From: Sphingosinicella microcystinivorans | GTDB taxonomy: Bacteria; Pseudomonadota; Alphaproteobacteria; Sphingomonadales; Sphingomonadaceae | Reading direction: 5' to 3' | DNA: 64,000 nucleotides | Assembly: GCF_003634215.1 (NCBI RefSeq) | Contig: NZ_RBWX01000007.1 | Location: forward strand, 668,945-732,944 | Part shown: piece after piece, positions 1 through 9,484 of the stretch | How positions within the stretch are numbered: position 1 is the stretch's first letter | Layout of the letters: the number at the start of each line of letters is the position of its first letter | The notes under the pieces: generated by a model | Told to the model about the DNA's origin: nothing | Database searches by the model: none | What the model saw: only the letters and a program-made list of their open reading frames with translations | Made by a program: the position numbers and the translations under genes

Positions 1-1
1 A

Positions 2-946
2 GAACTGTATCGGTCGAGCGGTGTCGATGTTGTGATGATCAATGTCGGGTTCGGCGAGCAGGGCGTCGAAGAGCATTTCCGGATGATCGCACACTTCCGA
101 CACTGGATTTCCGCGCGAAGCGACCGCTATCTCCTCATCGACTCCGTTGACGACATTGTGCGCGCGCGTGAGACGGGACGTCTTGCCATCGGTTTTGACA
201 TCGAGGGGGCCAATGGCATCGGCGATCAGATCAGCCTGATCTCCACCTATTACGATCTCGGTGTTCGTTGGATGCTGATGGCTTACAACCGGAATAACCG
301 TGTTGGCGGAGGCTGTCAGGATGATGACGGCGGCCTCACCGCATTCGGCCGTCAGGTTCTTGACGAGATGGCGCGTGTGGGCATGGTCGCCTGCTGCACG
401 CACACCGGCTATCGCACCGCGCGGGACGTTATGGAATACAGCGAGAAGCCGGTGATCTTCTCGCACTCCAACCCGCGCGCGATATGGGATCATCCGCGCA
501 ATATCCCCGACGACCTCATCACCGCGTGCGCGGGGACAGGCGGCGTCGTGTGCCTGAACGGAATCGGCATCTTCCTCGGCGCCAACGACAGTTCATCCGA
601 GACCTACTTCCGGCATATGGACCATGTCGTGCAATTGGTAGGCGCCGATCACGTCGGGATCGGTCTCGACTATGTATTCGACAGGCAGGAACTCGATGAA
701 TACATCAAGAAAATGAGGGACACATTCCCGCCGGGCCTGGGCTATGAAGTCGGCGAAGGCTTAAAACTTGTCTCTCCTGCCCAGATCGAGGAACTGATCG
801 AATTGCAGATCAAGGCCGGCTATCATGATAATGATATCTCCAAGATTCTCGGCGGAAACTTGGTCCGTGTCGCAAATATTGTCTGGAAACCGGCCGGCAT
901 TGCAAGCAGAGAGGCGAGAGGTGTGACGCCGGGTGTTGTAGAATAG
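2..946 (+). CDS. Membrane dipeptidase (peptidase family M19), 5' truncated by window edge
   Basis: The reading frame is open from base 2, so the true start and the N-terminal His-x-Asp zinc ligands lie before the window. What remains is the renal-dipeptidase (M19) fold: the bridging glutamate is in FDIEGANG, a zinc histidine in VIFSHSNPRAIWDHP, and the late aspartate motif is HVGIGLDYVFD. The family hydrolyses dipeptides, including those with a D-amino acid at the C-terminal position, using two zinc ions. The C-terminal KILGGNLVRVANIVW stretch is also typical. No neighbour on the right shares its strand, so its operon context lies to the left. Family assignment is firm, substrate unknown. Confidence 0.88.
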   Translation, partial: ELYRSSGVDVVMINVGFGEQGVEEHFRMIAHFRHWISARSDRYLLIDSVDDIVRARETGRLAIGFDIEGANGIGDQISLISTYYDLGVRWMLMAYNRNNRVGGGCQDDDGGLTAFGRQVLDEMARVGMVACCTHTGYRTARDVMEYSEKPVIFSHSNPRAIWDHPRNIPDDLITACAGTGGVVCLNGIGIFLGANDSSSETYFRHMDHVVQLVGADHVGIGLDYVFDRQELDEYIKKMRDTFPPGLGYEVGEGLKLVSPAQIEELIELQIKAGYHDNDISKILGGNLVRVANIVWKPAGIASREARGVTPGVVE

Positions 947-1383
947 TAGAATAATTTCAGTATAAGTATATTAGAGATTTTGCAGGTGGTAAATATTGCG
1001 CTCAGCGCTTAATATAATAAGACGATTTATGTTGTAGTTTCTATCGTAATAATCAACAGGATTGGCCCCACTGTGCTTGTGCAAAGAGGTTGCCAACCTA
1101 AATACATAATTGCCATTTGATCCGGTCGATGAACGCGGGACGGCTTTCGGAACCCGCTCCCCGTTCAGTGAGGGTCAGCTGTGTAAACTCAATGTGTCCT
1201 GAGCCCAGGTCATCCCGCTATGGACCGCCACATATCCTCAGTCTGATGATATTTTTGATGGTATATCGCGCGGGGTGGGAAGGGAGATACCGTCGCGGGT
1301 TGAGCGTCGTTTCTATCAAAGCCGCGAAGGGGCGGGACAAGACGGTCAAGCCGACGGAAAGGGGTGGGGGTTCTTCCCTCGAA
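947..1383. other. Intergenic region with an AT-rich first part
   Basis: No convincing gene. The first 170 bases after the dipeptidase stop are strikingly AT-rich for this GC-rich window, then composition returns to normal. The short open frames on both strands here have no family features and no good ribosome binding sites. The dipeptidase and dinB converge on this gap, so it should hold their terminators, but I see no clear hairpin with a T-tract. Confidence 0.5.
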
Positions 1384-2469
1384 CTACTCCATCGGCTGCC
1401 AGAACAGGGGCAGGTGCGCCGACGCGGTATCGGGTGCTGCAAAATTCGCGACGGTGACGCCAACGAGCCTGATACCCTTGGGGGTCGGTAGCACGCTACG
1501 GATTAGCCGGAGGCTGAGTTCGTGCAAACGCGCACGATTGTTGATGGGCACGGAATCGCTTCGGCTTCGCGTGACCTGTGCAAAATCCGCGTACTTCACC
1601 TTGACGGTGACGGTCCTTCCGAAAGCTTCCGCCTTCTCACACCACGCCCAGACTTCGTCCGCTTGTCCAAGCACGCCGGACTCGATCTCCGCGCAATCCA
1701 TGAGGTCCCGCGCGAATGTGGTCTCGCTGCCAGATGACTTGCGAACGCGCGCAGGATCGACGGGCCGGTCATCTTTGCCGCGCGCGATCGCGTGATACCA
1801 CTCCGCAGCGCTTCCGAAATGCAGACGCAGAAAGGAGAGGGGCTTGTCGCGCAGGTCGAGGCCCGTCTCGATACCGAGGCGCTTCATTTTCGCTGCTGTC
1901 ACCGGGCCAATGCCGTGGAAACGCGCGACGGGGAGCGTTTCCACCCACGCGGCACCCATTTCAGGTGTTACCGCGAACTGGCCATTTGGCTTACGATGAT
2001 CAGACGCGAGCTTTGCAAGAAATTTGTTGTAGGAGATGCCGGCCGATGCGGTGAGGCCGGTTTCTGCGAATATGCGCGCACGGATATCCTTTGCCGTCTC
2101 CCACGCGGTTACAATGCCGCGCCGGTTCGTCGTCACGTCGAGATACGCCTCATCGAGTGAAAGCGGCTGAATGAGATCGGTATAGTCGGAGAAGATCGCA
2201 TGAATCTGCTTCGAGACCGCGCGGTATACGTCGAACCGCGGCGCCACGAAGACGAGATCGGGGTAACGCCGCAGTGCCGAGATCGATGGCATCGCAGAAC
2301 GCACGCCAAATGCGCGTGCCTCATAGCTGGCAGCCGCCACGACGCCGCGCGCTGCGCCGTGGCCAACGGCCACGGGTTTGCCGCGGAGCGCCGGATCGTC
2401 GCGCTGCTCGACCGATGCAAAGAACGCATCCATGTCGATGTGGATGATTTTACGCACGTCTGCGGTCAC
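1384..2469 (-). CDS. dinB: DNA polymerase IV (Y family translesion polymerase)
   Basis: Error-prone translesion polymerase of the SOS response. The N-terminus has the Y-family palm signature IIHIDMDAFFASVEQ, followed by the second acidic motif SLDEAYLDV. A helix-hairpin-helix region (HGIGPVTAAKMKRLGIETG) and a little-finger domain complete it, at about 361 residues, within the usual size. I chose the GTG at 2469 because the longer frame, starting at 2544, runs across a LexA box at 2491-2505 and its ATG at 2496 lies inside that box. A GTG at 2457 is also possible. The next gene downstream is convergent. Confidence 0.9.
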   Translation of the reverse strand: MTADVRKIIHIDMDAFFASVEQRDDPALRGKPVAVGHGAARGVVAAASYEARAFGVRSAMPSISALRRYPDLVFVAPRFDVYRAVSKQIHAIFSDYTDLIQPLSLDEAYLDVTTNRRGIVTAWETAKDIRARIFAETGLTASAGISYNKFLAKLASDHRKPNGQFAVTPEMGAAWVETLPVARFHGIGPVTAAKMKRLGIETGLDLRDKPLSFLRLHFGSAAEWYHAIARGKDDRPVDPARVRKSSGSETTFARDLMDCAEIESGVLGQADEVWAWCEKAEAFGRTVTVKVKYADFAQVTRSRSDSVPINNRARLHELSLRLIRSVLPTPKGIRLVGVTVANFAAPDTASAHLPLFWQPME

Positions 2470-2490
2470 ACCGCCAAGGTAGTGCCGAAC

Positions 2491-2505
2491 GAACATAATG
2501 TGAAC
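2491..2505 (-). promoter_or_regulatory. LexA (SOS) box upstream of dinB
   Basis: Read on the minus strand this is GTTCACATTATGTTC, an exact GTTC-N7-GTTC direct repeat, the operator form known for LexA in alphaproteobacteria. It lies 22 bases before the chosen dinB start. It is embedded in a larger inverted repeat whose 10-base arms are CCGAACGAAC (2485-2494) and GTTCGTTCGG (2511-2520). Confidence 0.85.
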
Positions 2506-2675
2506 ACTGTGTTCGTTCGGCGCCATGTGCCCTCGCGTGCACATGGAGGAGGCGCGCCGCAGGCCTGCCGGCTCGACTACAGCGCGGCGGCCATCGCGCT
2601 TCCAACATCTCTGGCTTAAAACGAGAACGTCGATCGCTTGGCCAGATACCTTCTCGTCCCGTTGTCCCGCCCTAT

Positions 2676-3023
2676 TTATTCACCCAGAGCGGCAGTAACA
2701 ATGATCTCGACCTTGTAGTCGGGTGTTGCGAGGCGAACCTCGCCGGTAGCGCGCGTTGGCGCGCCGCCGCCGCCGATCCATTCCTCCCATACGACGTTCA
2801 TGGCGGCGAAGTCGGCCATGTCCGCAAGCCAGATCGTCGCCTGAAGAATCCGGGACCGGTCCGTACCTGCTTCGGCGAGCAGGCTGTCGATCTGTGCAAG
2901 CACGGCGCGCGTCTGCTCCGACACGTCGGGCCCGAGCGCGACCTGACCGGCCAGATAGACGATTCCTCCGTGGATCACGGCCTGGCTCATGCGGGGGCCG
3001 GAATGCAAACGCTGAATGCTCAT
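2676..3023 (-). CDS. RidA/YjgF-family imine deaminase
   Basis: A 115-residue Rid-family protein. The family hydrolyses reactive enamines and imines such as 2-aminoacrylate, formed by PLP enzymes and amino-acid oxidising flavoenzymes, to keto acid and ammonium. The conserved arginine is present in PTRATGEVRLA near the C-terminus. It is the last gene of the alr-dadA-ridA run, 25 bases after dadA. The pairing makes sense because DadA produces an imino acid. Whether it is RidA proper or a Rid1-7 relative cannot be settled by eye. The ATG at 3023 has a purine-rich site (AAGGAGA) upstream. Confidence 0.88.
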   Translation of the reverse strand: MSIQRLHSGPRMSQAVIHGGIVYLAGQVALGPDVSEQTRAVLAQIDSLLAEAGTDRSRILQATIWLADMADFAAMNVVWEEWIGGGGAPTRATGEVRLATPDYKVEIIVTAALGE

Positions 3024-3048
3024 GAAAATCTCCTTCTCGCTCTGTCCG

Positions 3049-4305
3049 TCACGATGAATAGCGTTTTATGTCAAGCCCTTCCGGATCGATCGGGGGCGTT
3101 GTTCCGCTGATGAGGCTTGCGATCAGCCGGCCGGAGCCACAGGCCATCGTCCAGCCGAGTGTGCCATGGCCGGTATTGAGGAAGAGGCCCGGAACTGACG
3201 TCGTGCCGATGATCGGTGGACCATCGGGCGTCATCGGGCGGAGGCCGCTCCAGTATCCGGCTTCCTTGAGATCGGCCGCGCCGGGGAACAGATCGTTCAC
3301 GCAGTGCAGGAGCGTTTCCTTGCGGCGGGCCGGGAGGCTGTTGTCGTAGCCGGAAATCTCGGCCATTCCGCCCACGCGGATGCGATCGCCAAGCCGCGTG
3401 AGGGCGATCTTGTAGCTTTCATCGAGCAGGGTCGAAACCGGTGCGCGGTCCGGCTCGGCGATTCGCAGCGTCACCGAATAGCCTTTCACGGGATAGACCG
3501 GCAGGCGCAGGCCAAGCGGCTGCACCAGCCGCGACGAGTAACTGCCGAGTGCCACGAGCACGGCATCCGCGGCGATCGTGCCCTGCGTCGTTCGCACGGC
3601 GCTGACCCGACCGGATGCTGTTTCCACCGCCTCGATGCCGGTATTGTATCGAAAGTTCACGCCCTGAGCCTCGAGCCATTGCGCGAGCGAGACCGTGAAC
3701 TTGTAGCAATCGCCGGTTTCATCGCCGGGCAAACGCAGCCCGGCGACGAAGCGGTCGCGCGATGCCGCGAGACCGGGTTCCGCGCGTACGCAGCCGTCGC
3801 GATCCAGCACTTCGTACGGCACGCCGTAGGACTGGAGCACGTCGATGTCGCCCGCGCTCGCATCCAGCTGCTTCTGCGTCCGGAAAAGCTGCAGCGTGCC
3901 GAGCGCGCGCTGGTCGTAGTCTAGGCGCAGCCGTTCGCGCAGCGCGCCAAGCTCGTCGCGGCTGAATTCGGCAAGGCGGACCATGCGGCTCTTGTTGAGC
4001 GCATAACGCGCCGCAGTGCAGTTGCGCAGCATGGCGGCGATCCAGCGCACCATGGCAAGATCGGGCTTCGGGCGCAGAATAAGTGGCGCATGGTGCATAA
4101 AAAGCCAACGCATTGCCTTTAGCGGGATGCCGGGAGCGGCCCAAGGCGAGGCATATCCCGGCGAAACCTCGCCTGCGTTGGCGAAGCTGGTTTCGAGCGC
4201 CGGACCAGGCTGGCGGTCAATCACTGTAACGTCGTGGCCTGCTTCTGCGAGATAATAGGCAGATGTGATGCCGACGATGCCTGCACCAAGAACAGCAACC
4301 TTCAT
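3049..4305 (-). CDS. dadA: D-amino acid dehydrogenase (FAD), small subunit type
   Basis: FAD-dependent dehydrogenase that oxidises D-amino acids, classically D-alanine to pyruvate and ammonia, passing electrons to the respiratory chain at the inner membrane. The N-terminal dinucleotide-binding motif is [20 protein letters not shown]. The C-terminal flavin contact region is [14 protein letters not shown] followed by [16 protein letters not shown], the signature of DadA. Length is 418 residues. The frame is open upstream to 4563, but the ATG at 4305 begins the Rossmann fold exactly and overlaps the alr stop in an ATGA, so the genes are translationally coupled. Confidence 0.93.
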   Translation of the reverse strand: MKVAVLGAGIVGITSAYYLAEAGHDVTVIDRQPGPALETSFANAGEVSPGYASPWAAPGIPLKAMRWLFMHHAPLILRPKPDLAMVRWIAAMLRNCTAARYALNKSRMVRLAEFSRDELGALRERLRLDYDQRALGTLQLFRTQKQLDASAGDIDVLQSYGVPYEVLDRDGCVRAEPGLAASRDRFVAGLRLPGDETGDCYKFTVSLAQWLEAQGVNFRYNTGIEAVETASGRVSAVRTTQGTIAADAVLVALGSYSSRLVQPLGLRLPVYPVKGYSVTLRIAEPDRAPVSTLLDESYKIALTRLGDRIRVGGMAEISGYDNSLPARRKETLLHCVNDLFPGAADLKEAGYWSGLRPMTPDGPPIIGTTSVPGLFLNTGHGTLGWTMACGSGRLIASLISGTTPPIDPEGLDIKRYSS

Positions 4306-5453
4306 TGCACTGTCTCCAAAGCCGCGGCTGCGGCTGTTTGATGCCCTGCAAAGATGCGTTCCGAACGCGTGCCGAGCCGTGTGAGGATTTCGTAAGCGAT
4401 GGTCCCGGCATCGCGCGCGACGTCTGCGAGCGATTGGGAAGGGCCGAGCAGTTCGACGAAGTCGCCTTCTGCAAGTGCATCGGGAGCAAGCGCGGTCAGA
4501 TCGATCGTCATGCTGTCCATCGAAACGCGGCCGACGATCGGCAGACGCTGCCCCGCATGCCATGCCGATCCCGTTCCCGTTCCCGTTCCTCCTAGGCAGC
4601 GCGGCCAGCCGTCGGCGTAGCCGATCCCCAGCGTCGCGATGCGGCGGCGTGACGGTGCGGCATAGTCCAGTCCGTAGCCGACGCGAATACCTGCCTCGAT
4701 CTCCCGAATCTGAAGGATACGCGCGTCGAGCCGGACCACGGGGTGCATCAGAATACTGCTTGAATGGGGTTGCACGCCGTAGAGCGCGATGCCGGGCCGA
4801 ACGAGATCGCAGTGGAAAGCGGAGGAGAGAAAAGCTCCACCGCTATTGGCGATAGATGCCTGCACTGTGGGGAACAGCCTCCGGATCGCCCGAAATCGCG
4901 CGCTTTGTTCCGCATTCGCCGCGTGGCCTGGTTCGTCCGCACAGGCCAGATGGGTTATGATCAGTCGAAGCGGTACTTCCCGCGCGAATGCCGGGTCCGC
5001 CGCCAGCGATGCCGCTGCTGACGCGTCGAGGCCAAGGCGCGACATGCCGCTATCCACCTGTAGCACGGCGGGAAGCGGTGTGCCCTTCGCGCGCGCGAGG
5101 TCGCGCCAGCGCGCGACCTGACTGTCAGCGTTCAGGACAGGCAGAAACTCGTGCGCGGCGCAGGCCGCTTCAGCACCGGGTTCGAGACCGTTGAGGATGA
5201 CGATCTCGGCGTCCTCGCCGAGCACATCCGTCACGTTCAGGGCCTCGCTGAACTGCGCGACAAAGAAGACGCGGCAGCCTTCGTCGTAGAGGGCAGGGGC
5301 AACGTCTCTCGCGCCGAGGCCGTAAGCATCCGCCTTGATGACAGCGCCGCAGGCGGCGGGCGCAACGCGACGCGCGATCGTGCGATAATTGGCACAGACG
5401 GCGCCGAGATCGAGTGCCAGCCTGGAAAACGCTGTTTTGATATGTCCGGACAT
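4302..5453 (-). CDS. alr: Alanine racemase, catabolic (dad operon)
   Basis: PLP enzyme interconverting L- and D-alanine. It feeds D-alanine to the adjoining dadA, so this copy is probably the catabolic DadX type rather than the cell-wall enzyme. The PLP lysine is K40 in [11 protein letters not shown] and the catalytic tyrosine is in [20 protein letters not shown] is the conserved C-terminal motif. The ATG at 5453 is chosen because AGGAGG lies just upstream; the longer start at 5483 would bury that site inside the gene. The codons for a GTGTGTG stretch are a repeated hexamer (see repeat at 4570). 383 residues, a normal length. Confidence 0.93.
   Translation of the reverse strand: MSGHIKTAFSRLALDLGAVCANYRTIARRVAPAACGAVIKADAYGLGARDVAPALYDEGCRVFFVAQFSEALNVTDVLGEDAEIVILNGLEPGAEAACAAHEFLPVLNADSQVARWRDLARAKGTPLPAVLQVDSGMSRLGLDASAAASLAADPAFAREVPLRLIITHLACADEPGHAANAEQSARFRAIRRLFPTVQASIANSGGAFLSSAFHCDLVRPGIALYGVQPHSSSILMHPVVRLDARILQIREIEAGIRVGYGLDYAAPSRRRIATLGIGYADGWPRCLGGTGTGTGSAWHAGQRLPIVGRVSMDSMTIDLTALAPDALAEGDFVELLGPSQSLADVARDAGTIAYEILTRLGTRSERIFAGHQTAAAAALETVQ
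4570..4587. repeat. Hexanucleotide tandem repeat inside alr
   Basis: Three perfect copies of CCCGTT in tandem, followed by imperfect continuation. On the coding strand it encodes an alternating Gly-Thr run in a surface-loop region of alanine racemase. Unit changes keep the frame. Confidence 0.7.
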
Positions 5454-5536
5454 GCCGCCTCCTGAAAGGGGGTGTATCCGCATCCAGTTCGAATTTTCCG
5501 CTTCTGTGATGTTTCAAGTGCGCATATATACAAAGT

Positions 5537-5554
5537 ATTGAAATTATATTCGAT
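5537..5554. promoter_or_regulatory. Candidate Lrp/AsnC operator between alr and its regulator
   Basis: The 118-base divergent gap is AT-rich in its right half and holds a near-palindrome, ATTGAA-ATTATA-TTCGAT, with one mismatch between the arms. AT-rich imperfect palindromes are usual for Lrp-family proteins, and the site lies between the two divergent starts. No -35/-10 pair stands out. Assignment rests on position only. Confidence 0.4.
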
Positions 5555-5571
5555 GTTTTGGAAGAAAGTGC

Positions 5572-6018
5572 ATGCTCTCGCTCGACGATATCGATCGCAG
5601 AATTCTGATCGAGCTTCGCCTCAACGCGCGCATTCCCAATAATGCGCTCGCGCAAAAGGTTGGGCTTTCACCGTCGGCCTGCCTTCGCCGCGTCGGCCTC
5701 CTGGAAAAAACAGGCGTTATCCGCGGCTACACGGCGATCGTCACGGGCGCCTTGCCCGAGGAAGGCACGGTCGCGATCGTGCAGGTCGAACTCGATCGCC
5801 AGACCGAGGAATATCTGTCGCGCTTCGAGGCCGCGCTGCGCAGGCATCCCGAGATTGAGGAATGGCACTTAATGACCGGCGCGGGCGATTATATTCTGCG
5901 TATCCAGATTGCCGGCATCGACGATTATGGCCAATTCCACCGTGAGGTGCTTTCGCGCCTGCCGGGTGTGTCGCGTATCACATCGAGCTTCGCCATGCGC
6001 AGCCACAGGCGTGCATAG
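5572..6018 (+). CDS. Lrp/AsnC-family transcriptional regulator
   Basis: A 148-residue feast/famine regulator. The N-terminal winged helix-turn-helix begins LDDIDRRILIELRLNARI, with the recognition part KVGLSPSACLRRVGLLEKTG. The C-terminal RAM domain, which binds an amino acid and forms dimers, includes EEWHLMTGAGDYILRIQI. It is divergent from alr-dadA-ridA, the arrangement of DadR-type regulators that activate D-alanine use, so control of that operon by alanine is likely. GGAAGAA precedes the ATG at 7 bases. Confidence 0.9.
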   Translation: MLSLDDIDRRILIELRLNARIPNNALAQKVGLSPSACLRRVGLLEKTGVIRGYTAIVTGALPEEGTVAIVQVELDRQTEEYLSRFEAALRRHPEIEEWHLMTGAGDYILRIQIAGIDDYGQFHREVLSRLPGVSRITSSFAMRSHRRA

Positions 6019-6050
6019 TTTTGCCTTCCGTTCGGACACTTTGAACGCGA

Positions 6051-6071
6051 CCTCGAAGCGGAATTTCGAGG
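6051..6071. terminator. Possible hairpin between converging genes
   Basis: Arms CCTCGAA (6051-6057) and TTCGAGG (6065-6071) form a 7-bp stem with a 7-base loop, just after the Lrp-family gene and facing the end of the TonB receptor gene. There is no T-tract on either side, so it may be only a weak or factor-assisted terminator. Confidence 0.3.
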
Positions 6072-6160
6072 AATGTCTGCACCTTTCTTAAAACAACCAT
6101 TGAGGTTTTCTGAAGAGGGCCATCGGAGCCCTACTTTCGATCTCACTTTTGAAATTCCGA

Positions 6161-9058
6161 TCAGAAGCTGGCATTGACACCGAAGGTCACCGTGCGTCCG
6201 GTATAGCTTGCACCTTCCAGATAGCGTGAACCCTCGCCATAGCGTTCGTCGAGGATCGGGTCCTTGCCGCTGTTCAGAATATCGACCGCGTTGACGAACA
6301 GTTTGAAACGTGGCGTGAACTGGTAGCTGAACTGGCCATCCAGCGACCCGTGCGCTTCTTCCACGATCCGCGTGTTGTAGCTTGAGAAGCGTGCCGTCTG
6401 ACGATCGCGCCAGCTATAGGCGAGCGACGCTTCGATCCCGTACTTCTGGTAAGTGACCGCGCCGGTGACAATGGCCTCGGGCGCGTTGAAGAAATCCCCC
6501 TTCGACACCCCGTCGAGGCCGGTGTCGGCCTTGCTTTTCTGGAACGTCGCGTTCGCATAGACGCCAAGGCCGCCGAACGCGCCGGGAAGCTCCGGGAACT
6601 GCCGCACGAGGTTGAACTCGACCCCATAGATCTCCGCGCTTTTGCCGTTCGTATAGGTGATGACGTCGTCGATCACCTTGCCGGCCAGCCGCGGATCGTT
6701 CTCGAAACGCGTCCGGTCGGCTTCGGTTTCGGGTGCGATCTCGCTGAAGATGAAGCGGTCGATCTTCTTGTAGTAGACGCCAGCCGAAAGAATGCCGATC
6801 GACCCGAAATAGCGTTCGACGCTGAGATCGAAGTTGTAGGCATAGGCCGGCTTCAGGCCGGGGTTGCCGATCGTCACATCGACCTCGCCGTCTTCCTCGG
6901 AAATCTCTGTGGCGCCGGAAATGTAGAGCGCCTCGGGACGCGCGATCGAAGTGTAGAAGGCACCGCGCACGACGAAGTTGTCGGAAGGCCGGTAGTTCAC
7001 CTGGAGCCGGGGCAGCACGCTCGTGTAATTCGCCTTGCCCTTCACGCGGTTGTAGACGGGGTCTTCGTCCTCAAGCTCGATGAGTTCCCAGTTCGTGGAG
7101 GAAACGCGTGTGTGGTCGATGCGCACGCCGCCGACGACGTCCCAGTTTCCCCACACGCCCTTCGCCATCACGTATCCGGCGTAAGTATCCTCGTCGCTCG
7201 TATAGCTGTCCTCGTCGATCGGGATGCCGCCGTCCTCGACATATTCGTTCACGAAGTCGGGGTTGCCGTCGATGAGGCTCTGCGAATATTGCCGCCAGCG
7301 CATCAGATTGCCGATGTCGAGCGACAGCCACGGCGCATAGGGTGCGCCGACCACGGCCGGGTCGATGAACGGGCCAACGCCGAATTCCTCCATCGTCAGC
7401 GGCCCCGTCAGTTCCATGATGTTCGCCTCGAACAGTTTCCGGCGCGAGCGTTCGACCTTCACGCCGGCCTTCACCGTGCGCAGCCATGAACCCGAAGGTT
7501 CCCATGTCACGTCGAAATTCGCGGCCCAGCGCGTATTCTCCGAATCGTCCTGATCGATATCGTTGTAGCCGAGCACATAACCGTCCGGATCGGCAATCGC
7601 GGCCACATCGGCGGGCGTCAGGTTGGGTATCGGGAAACGCCCGGAATAGTCGTAGCCCAGCAGGTTGCTTTCCAGCTCCTTCGTGAACGCGACTTCATTA
7701 TCGAACGGTTCCTCGCGCTTTCCGGTCGAATAGCCGACACCGTAATCGAACGTCACCGTCCCGGCGCGAGATTTTCCGGAAAGCACATAGGACTGCTGCG
7801 TCAGTTCGGTTTCTTCATACTGGTTGAAGATGTTTGCCGTGCCCGGCTCGGAGAGGATCAGGTTGCCGTCGTCATCGTATTCGTCGGTGCCTGCCTCGAA
7901 GTAGAGCGCATGGCTCAGTTCCTTGTCGAACAGCCGGTTGAAGCTACCCTTGAAGGTCAGTTCGGTCGCATCGCTCACCGCCCAGTTGAGCGCGACGTTC
8001 GCCGAGATGTTCTCGCGTTCGTTGTCGTATTCGGTCAGGTGGTACTGCAGCGGCGTCACCCCGCTCGCCGGATCGTCTTCCACGAAGCTCAGATAGTCCT
8101 CGTCCTGATAGAAGACGAAGCCGCGCGTCTTGCGCTTCGACCATGCGCCCGACACGAGGATGCCGAAGCGGTCGTCGGCGCCGAAGCGGGTGGCGAGCGT
8201 TCCTTCCACCATCGGCTGCACCTTGTCGGAGAGGTCGTGATAGAAGCCGCTTGCGGTAAAATCGATGACCGGACCGCGGTAGTCGAACGCCGTCGCCGTT
8301 TCCAGAACGACAGCCCCACCGATGCCATCGGCGTCCTGATCGGGCAGCAGCGTCTTGTGAACGGTGATGCTCGAAAGCGCGCTCGTCTGGATCATGTCGA
8401 GCGGAACGCGGCGATTTTCCTTCTCCGGCTGCGCGGCGTTCATGCCGTTGATCTTCGTGTTGTTGAGCCCGCTGTCGAGGCCGCGGATCGAAATGTAGCG
8501 ACCCTCGCCGGCGTCCACTTCACGCTGCACCGAAATGCCCGGCACGCGGCGCAGCGATTCGGCTGCGTTGAAATCGGGGAAGCGCCCGGCCTGATCTGCG
8601 GAGACGACGTTGCGGACGTTGTCGGCGGCGCGTTGCCTGGAGAGTGCCTGCGCTTGTGCGCCGCGCTGGCCGACGACGAGGATGGTCGCATCGTCCTCTC
8701 CGAGCATGACATCGTGCGCCGCGACCATGCCGGGTGCGATCCGTACACTTTCCGACCGCGTAGGATAACCGAGGTAGTCAAAGCTCAGCGTATACGTGCC
8801 GGCGGAAAGGCCGGTGAAGCGATATCCGCCTTGTGTGTCCGTTGTCGTGGACTGTCCCGTTTCAAGGATGCGAACGATCACGCCCGAAAGCGCGGCCTGT
8901 GTCGCTGCCTGCCAAACCCGACCAGAAAGGGCCGCGTCAGCGGTTTCCGCAGTCCCGGTGGTCTGGGCGAAGGCCTGGGACGGTTGTGCGATCACAAAAG
9001 CGCCGCTGCTGCAGAGCAGGCAGGCTGTCAAACGGGTGATGGAACGGAACCTGGACAT
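6161..9058 (-). CDS. TonB-dependent receptor with carboxypeptidase-regulatory-like N-terminal domain
   Basis: Outer-membrane active transporter of about 965 residues. It has a signal peptide ending near SQAFA, a carboxypeptidase-regulatory-like beta domain (roughly residues 45-115, ending in the GGYRFTGLSAGTYTLSFDYL region), a plug domain (FPDFNAAESLRRVPGISVQR, RYISIRGLDSGLNNTKING) and a beta barrel ending in VTFGVNASF, with the C-terminal Phe needed for barrel insertion. This subfamily is abundant in Caulobacter, Xanthomonas and sphingomonads and often imports glycans or other nutrients. ATG 9058 is chosen over 9091 because AAGGGGGAAG lies in front and the signal peptide then starts at once. 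No partner enzyme is adjacent, so the substrate is unknown. Confidence 0.9.
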   Translation of the reverse strand: MSRFRSITRLTACLLCSSGAFVIAQPSQAFAQTTGTAETADAALSGRVWQAATQAALSGVIVRILETGQSTTTDTQGGYRFTGLSAGTYTLSFDYLGYPTRSESVRIAPGMVAAHDVMLGEDDATILVVGQRGAQAQALSRQRAADNVRNVVSADQAGRFPDFNAAESLRRVPGISVQREVDAGEGRYISIRGLDSGLNNTKINGMNAAQPEKENRRVPLDMIQTSALSSITVHKTLLPDQDADGIGGAVVLETATAFDYRGPVIDFTASGFYHDLSDKVQPMVEGTLATRFGADDRFGILVSGAWSKRKTRGFVFYQDEDYLSFVEDDPASGVTPLQYHLTEYDNERENISANVALNWAVSDATELTFKGSFNRLFDKELSHALYFEAGTDEYDDDGNLILSEPGTANIFNQYEETELTQQSYVLSGKSRAGTVTFDYGVGYSTGKREEPFDNEVAFTKELESNLLGYDYSGRFPIPNLTPADVAAIADPDGYVLGYNDIDQDDSENTRWAANFDVTWEPSGSWLRTVKAGVKVERSRRKLFEANIMELTGPLTMEEFGVGPFIDPAVVGAPYAPWLSLDIGNLMRWRQYSQSLIDGNPDFVNEYVEDGGIPIDEDSYTSDEDTYAGYVMAKGVWGNWDVVGGVRIDHTRVSSTNWELIELEDEDPVYNRVKGKANYTSVLPRLQVNYRPSDNFVVRGAFYTSIARPEALYISGATEISEEDGEVDVTIGNPGLKPAYAYNFDLSVERYFGSIGILSAGVYYKKIDRFIFSEIAPETEADRTRFENDPRLAGKVIDDVITYTNGKSAEIYGVEFNLVRQFPELPGAFGGLGVYANATFQKSKADTGLDGVSKGDFFNAPEAIVTGAVTYQKYGIEASLAYSWRDRQTARFSSYNTRIVEEAHGSLDGQFSYQFTPRFKLFVNAVDILNSGKDPILDERYGEGSRYLEGASYTGRTVTFGVNASF

Positions 9059-9484
9059 GACTTCCCCCTTCATGCCGACAGGTGCCGGCATGGCTGATGC
9101 GGACGCTCCGCGATTGGCGATGGGCAGCCTCTAAGCCCTGGTTCGCGCGTTCCGGTCCGGGCCAGCGGAAGAGGGCCTCAGAGAATGGACCGTGCGTCGA
9201 AAGTTGCCGGCAGTCTGCGCGACGGTCGGTAGCAACCCATTGTTACACTTCTAGGACGGGTTGACGATTATCGGCCCAGCCTCATGCTTGCTGGACACCC
9301 CTTCGGCCTTGTTCGAGTAAATTCGTGTTTGTGGTGAGCCGCGTGGCCCAAACGTACACTCAAATGGACCTCAAAAGGTTAATTCCGCACAGCCTGAACT
9401 GTGCAAATCTGGGGCTGGCCGCAACCTGCCGACTCTACATGGATTCTCCGGAAAACACGGTGTCCGCCGACAGACCGAAGCCGC
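9059..9484. other. Intergenic region, no gene seen
   Basis: This 426-base gap lies between the start of the TonB receptor and the end of the LysR-type gene, both on the minus strand. It must hold the receptor's promoter and the LysR gene's terminator. I see no convincing coding frame, strong hairpin or clear -35/-10 pair in it. Confidence 0.5.
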
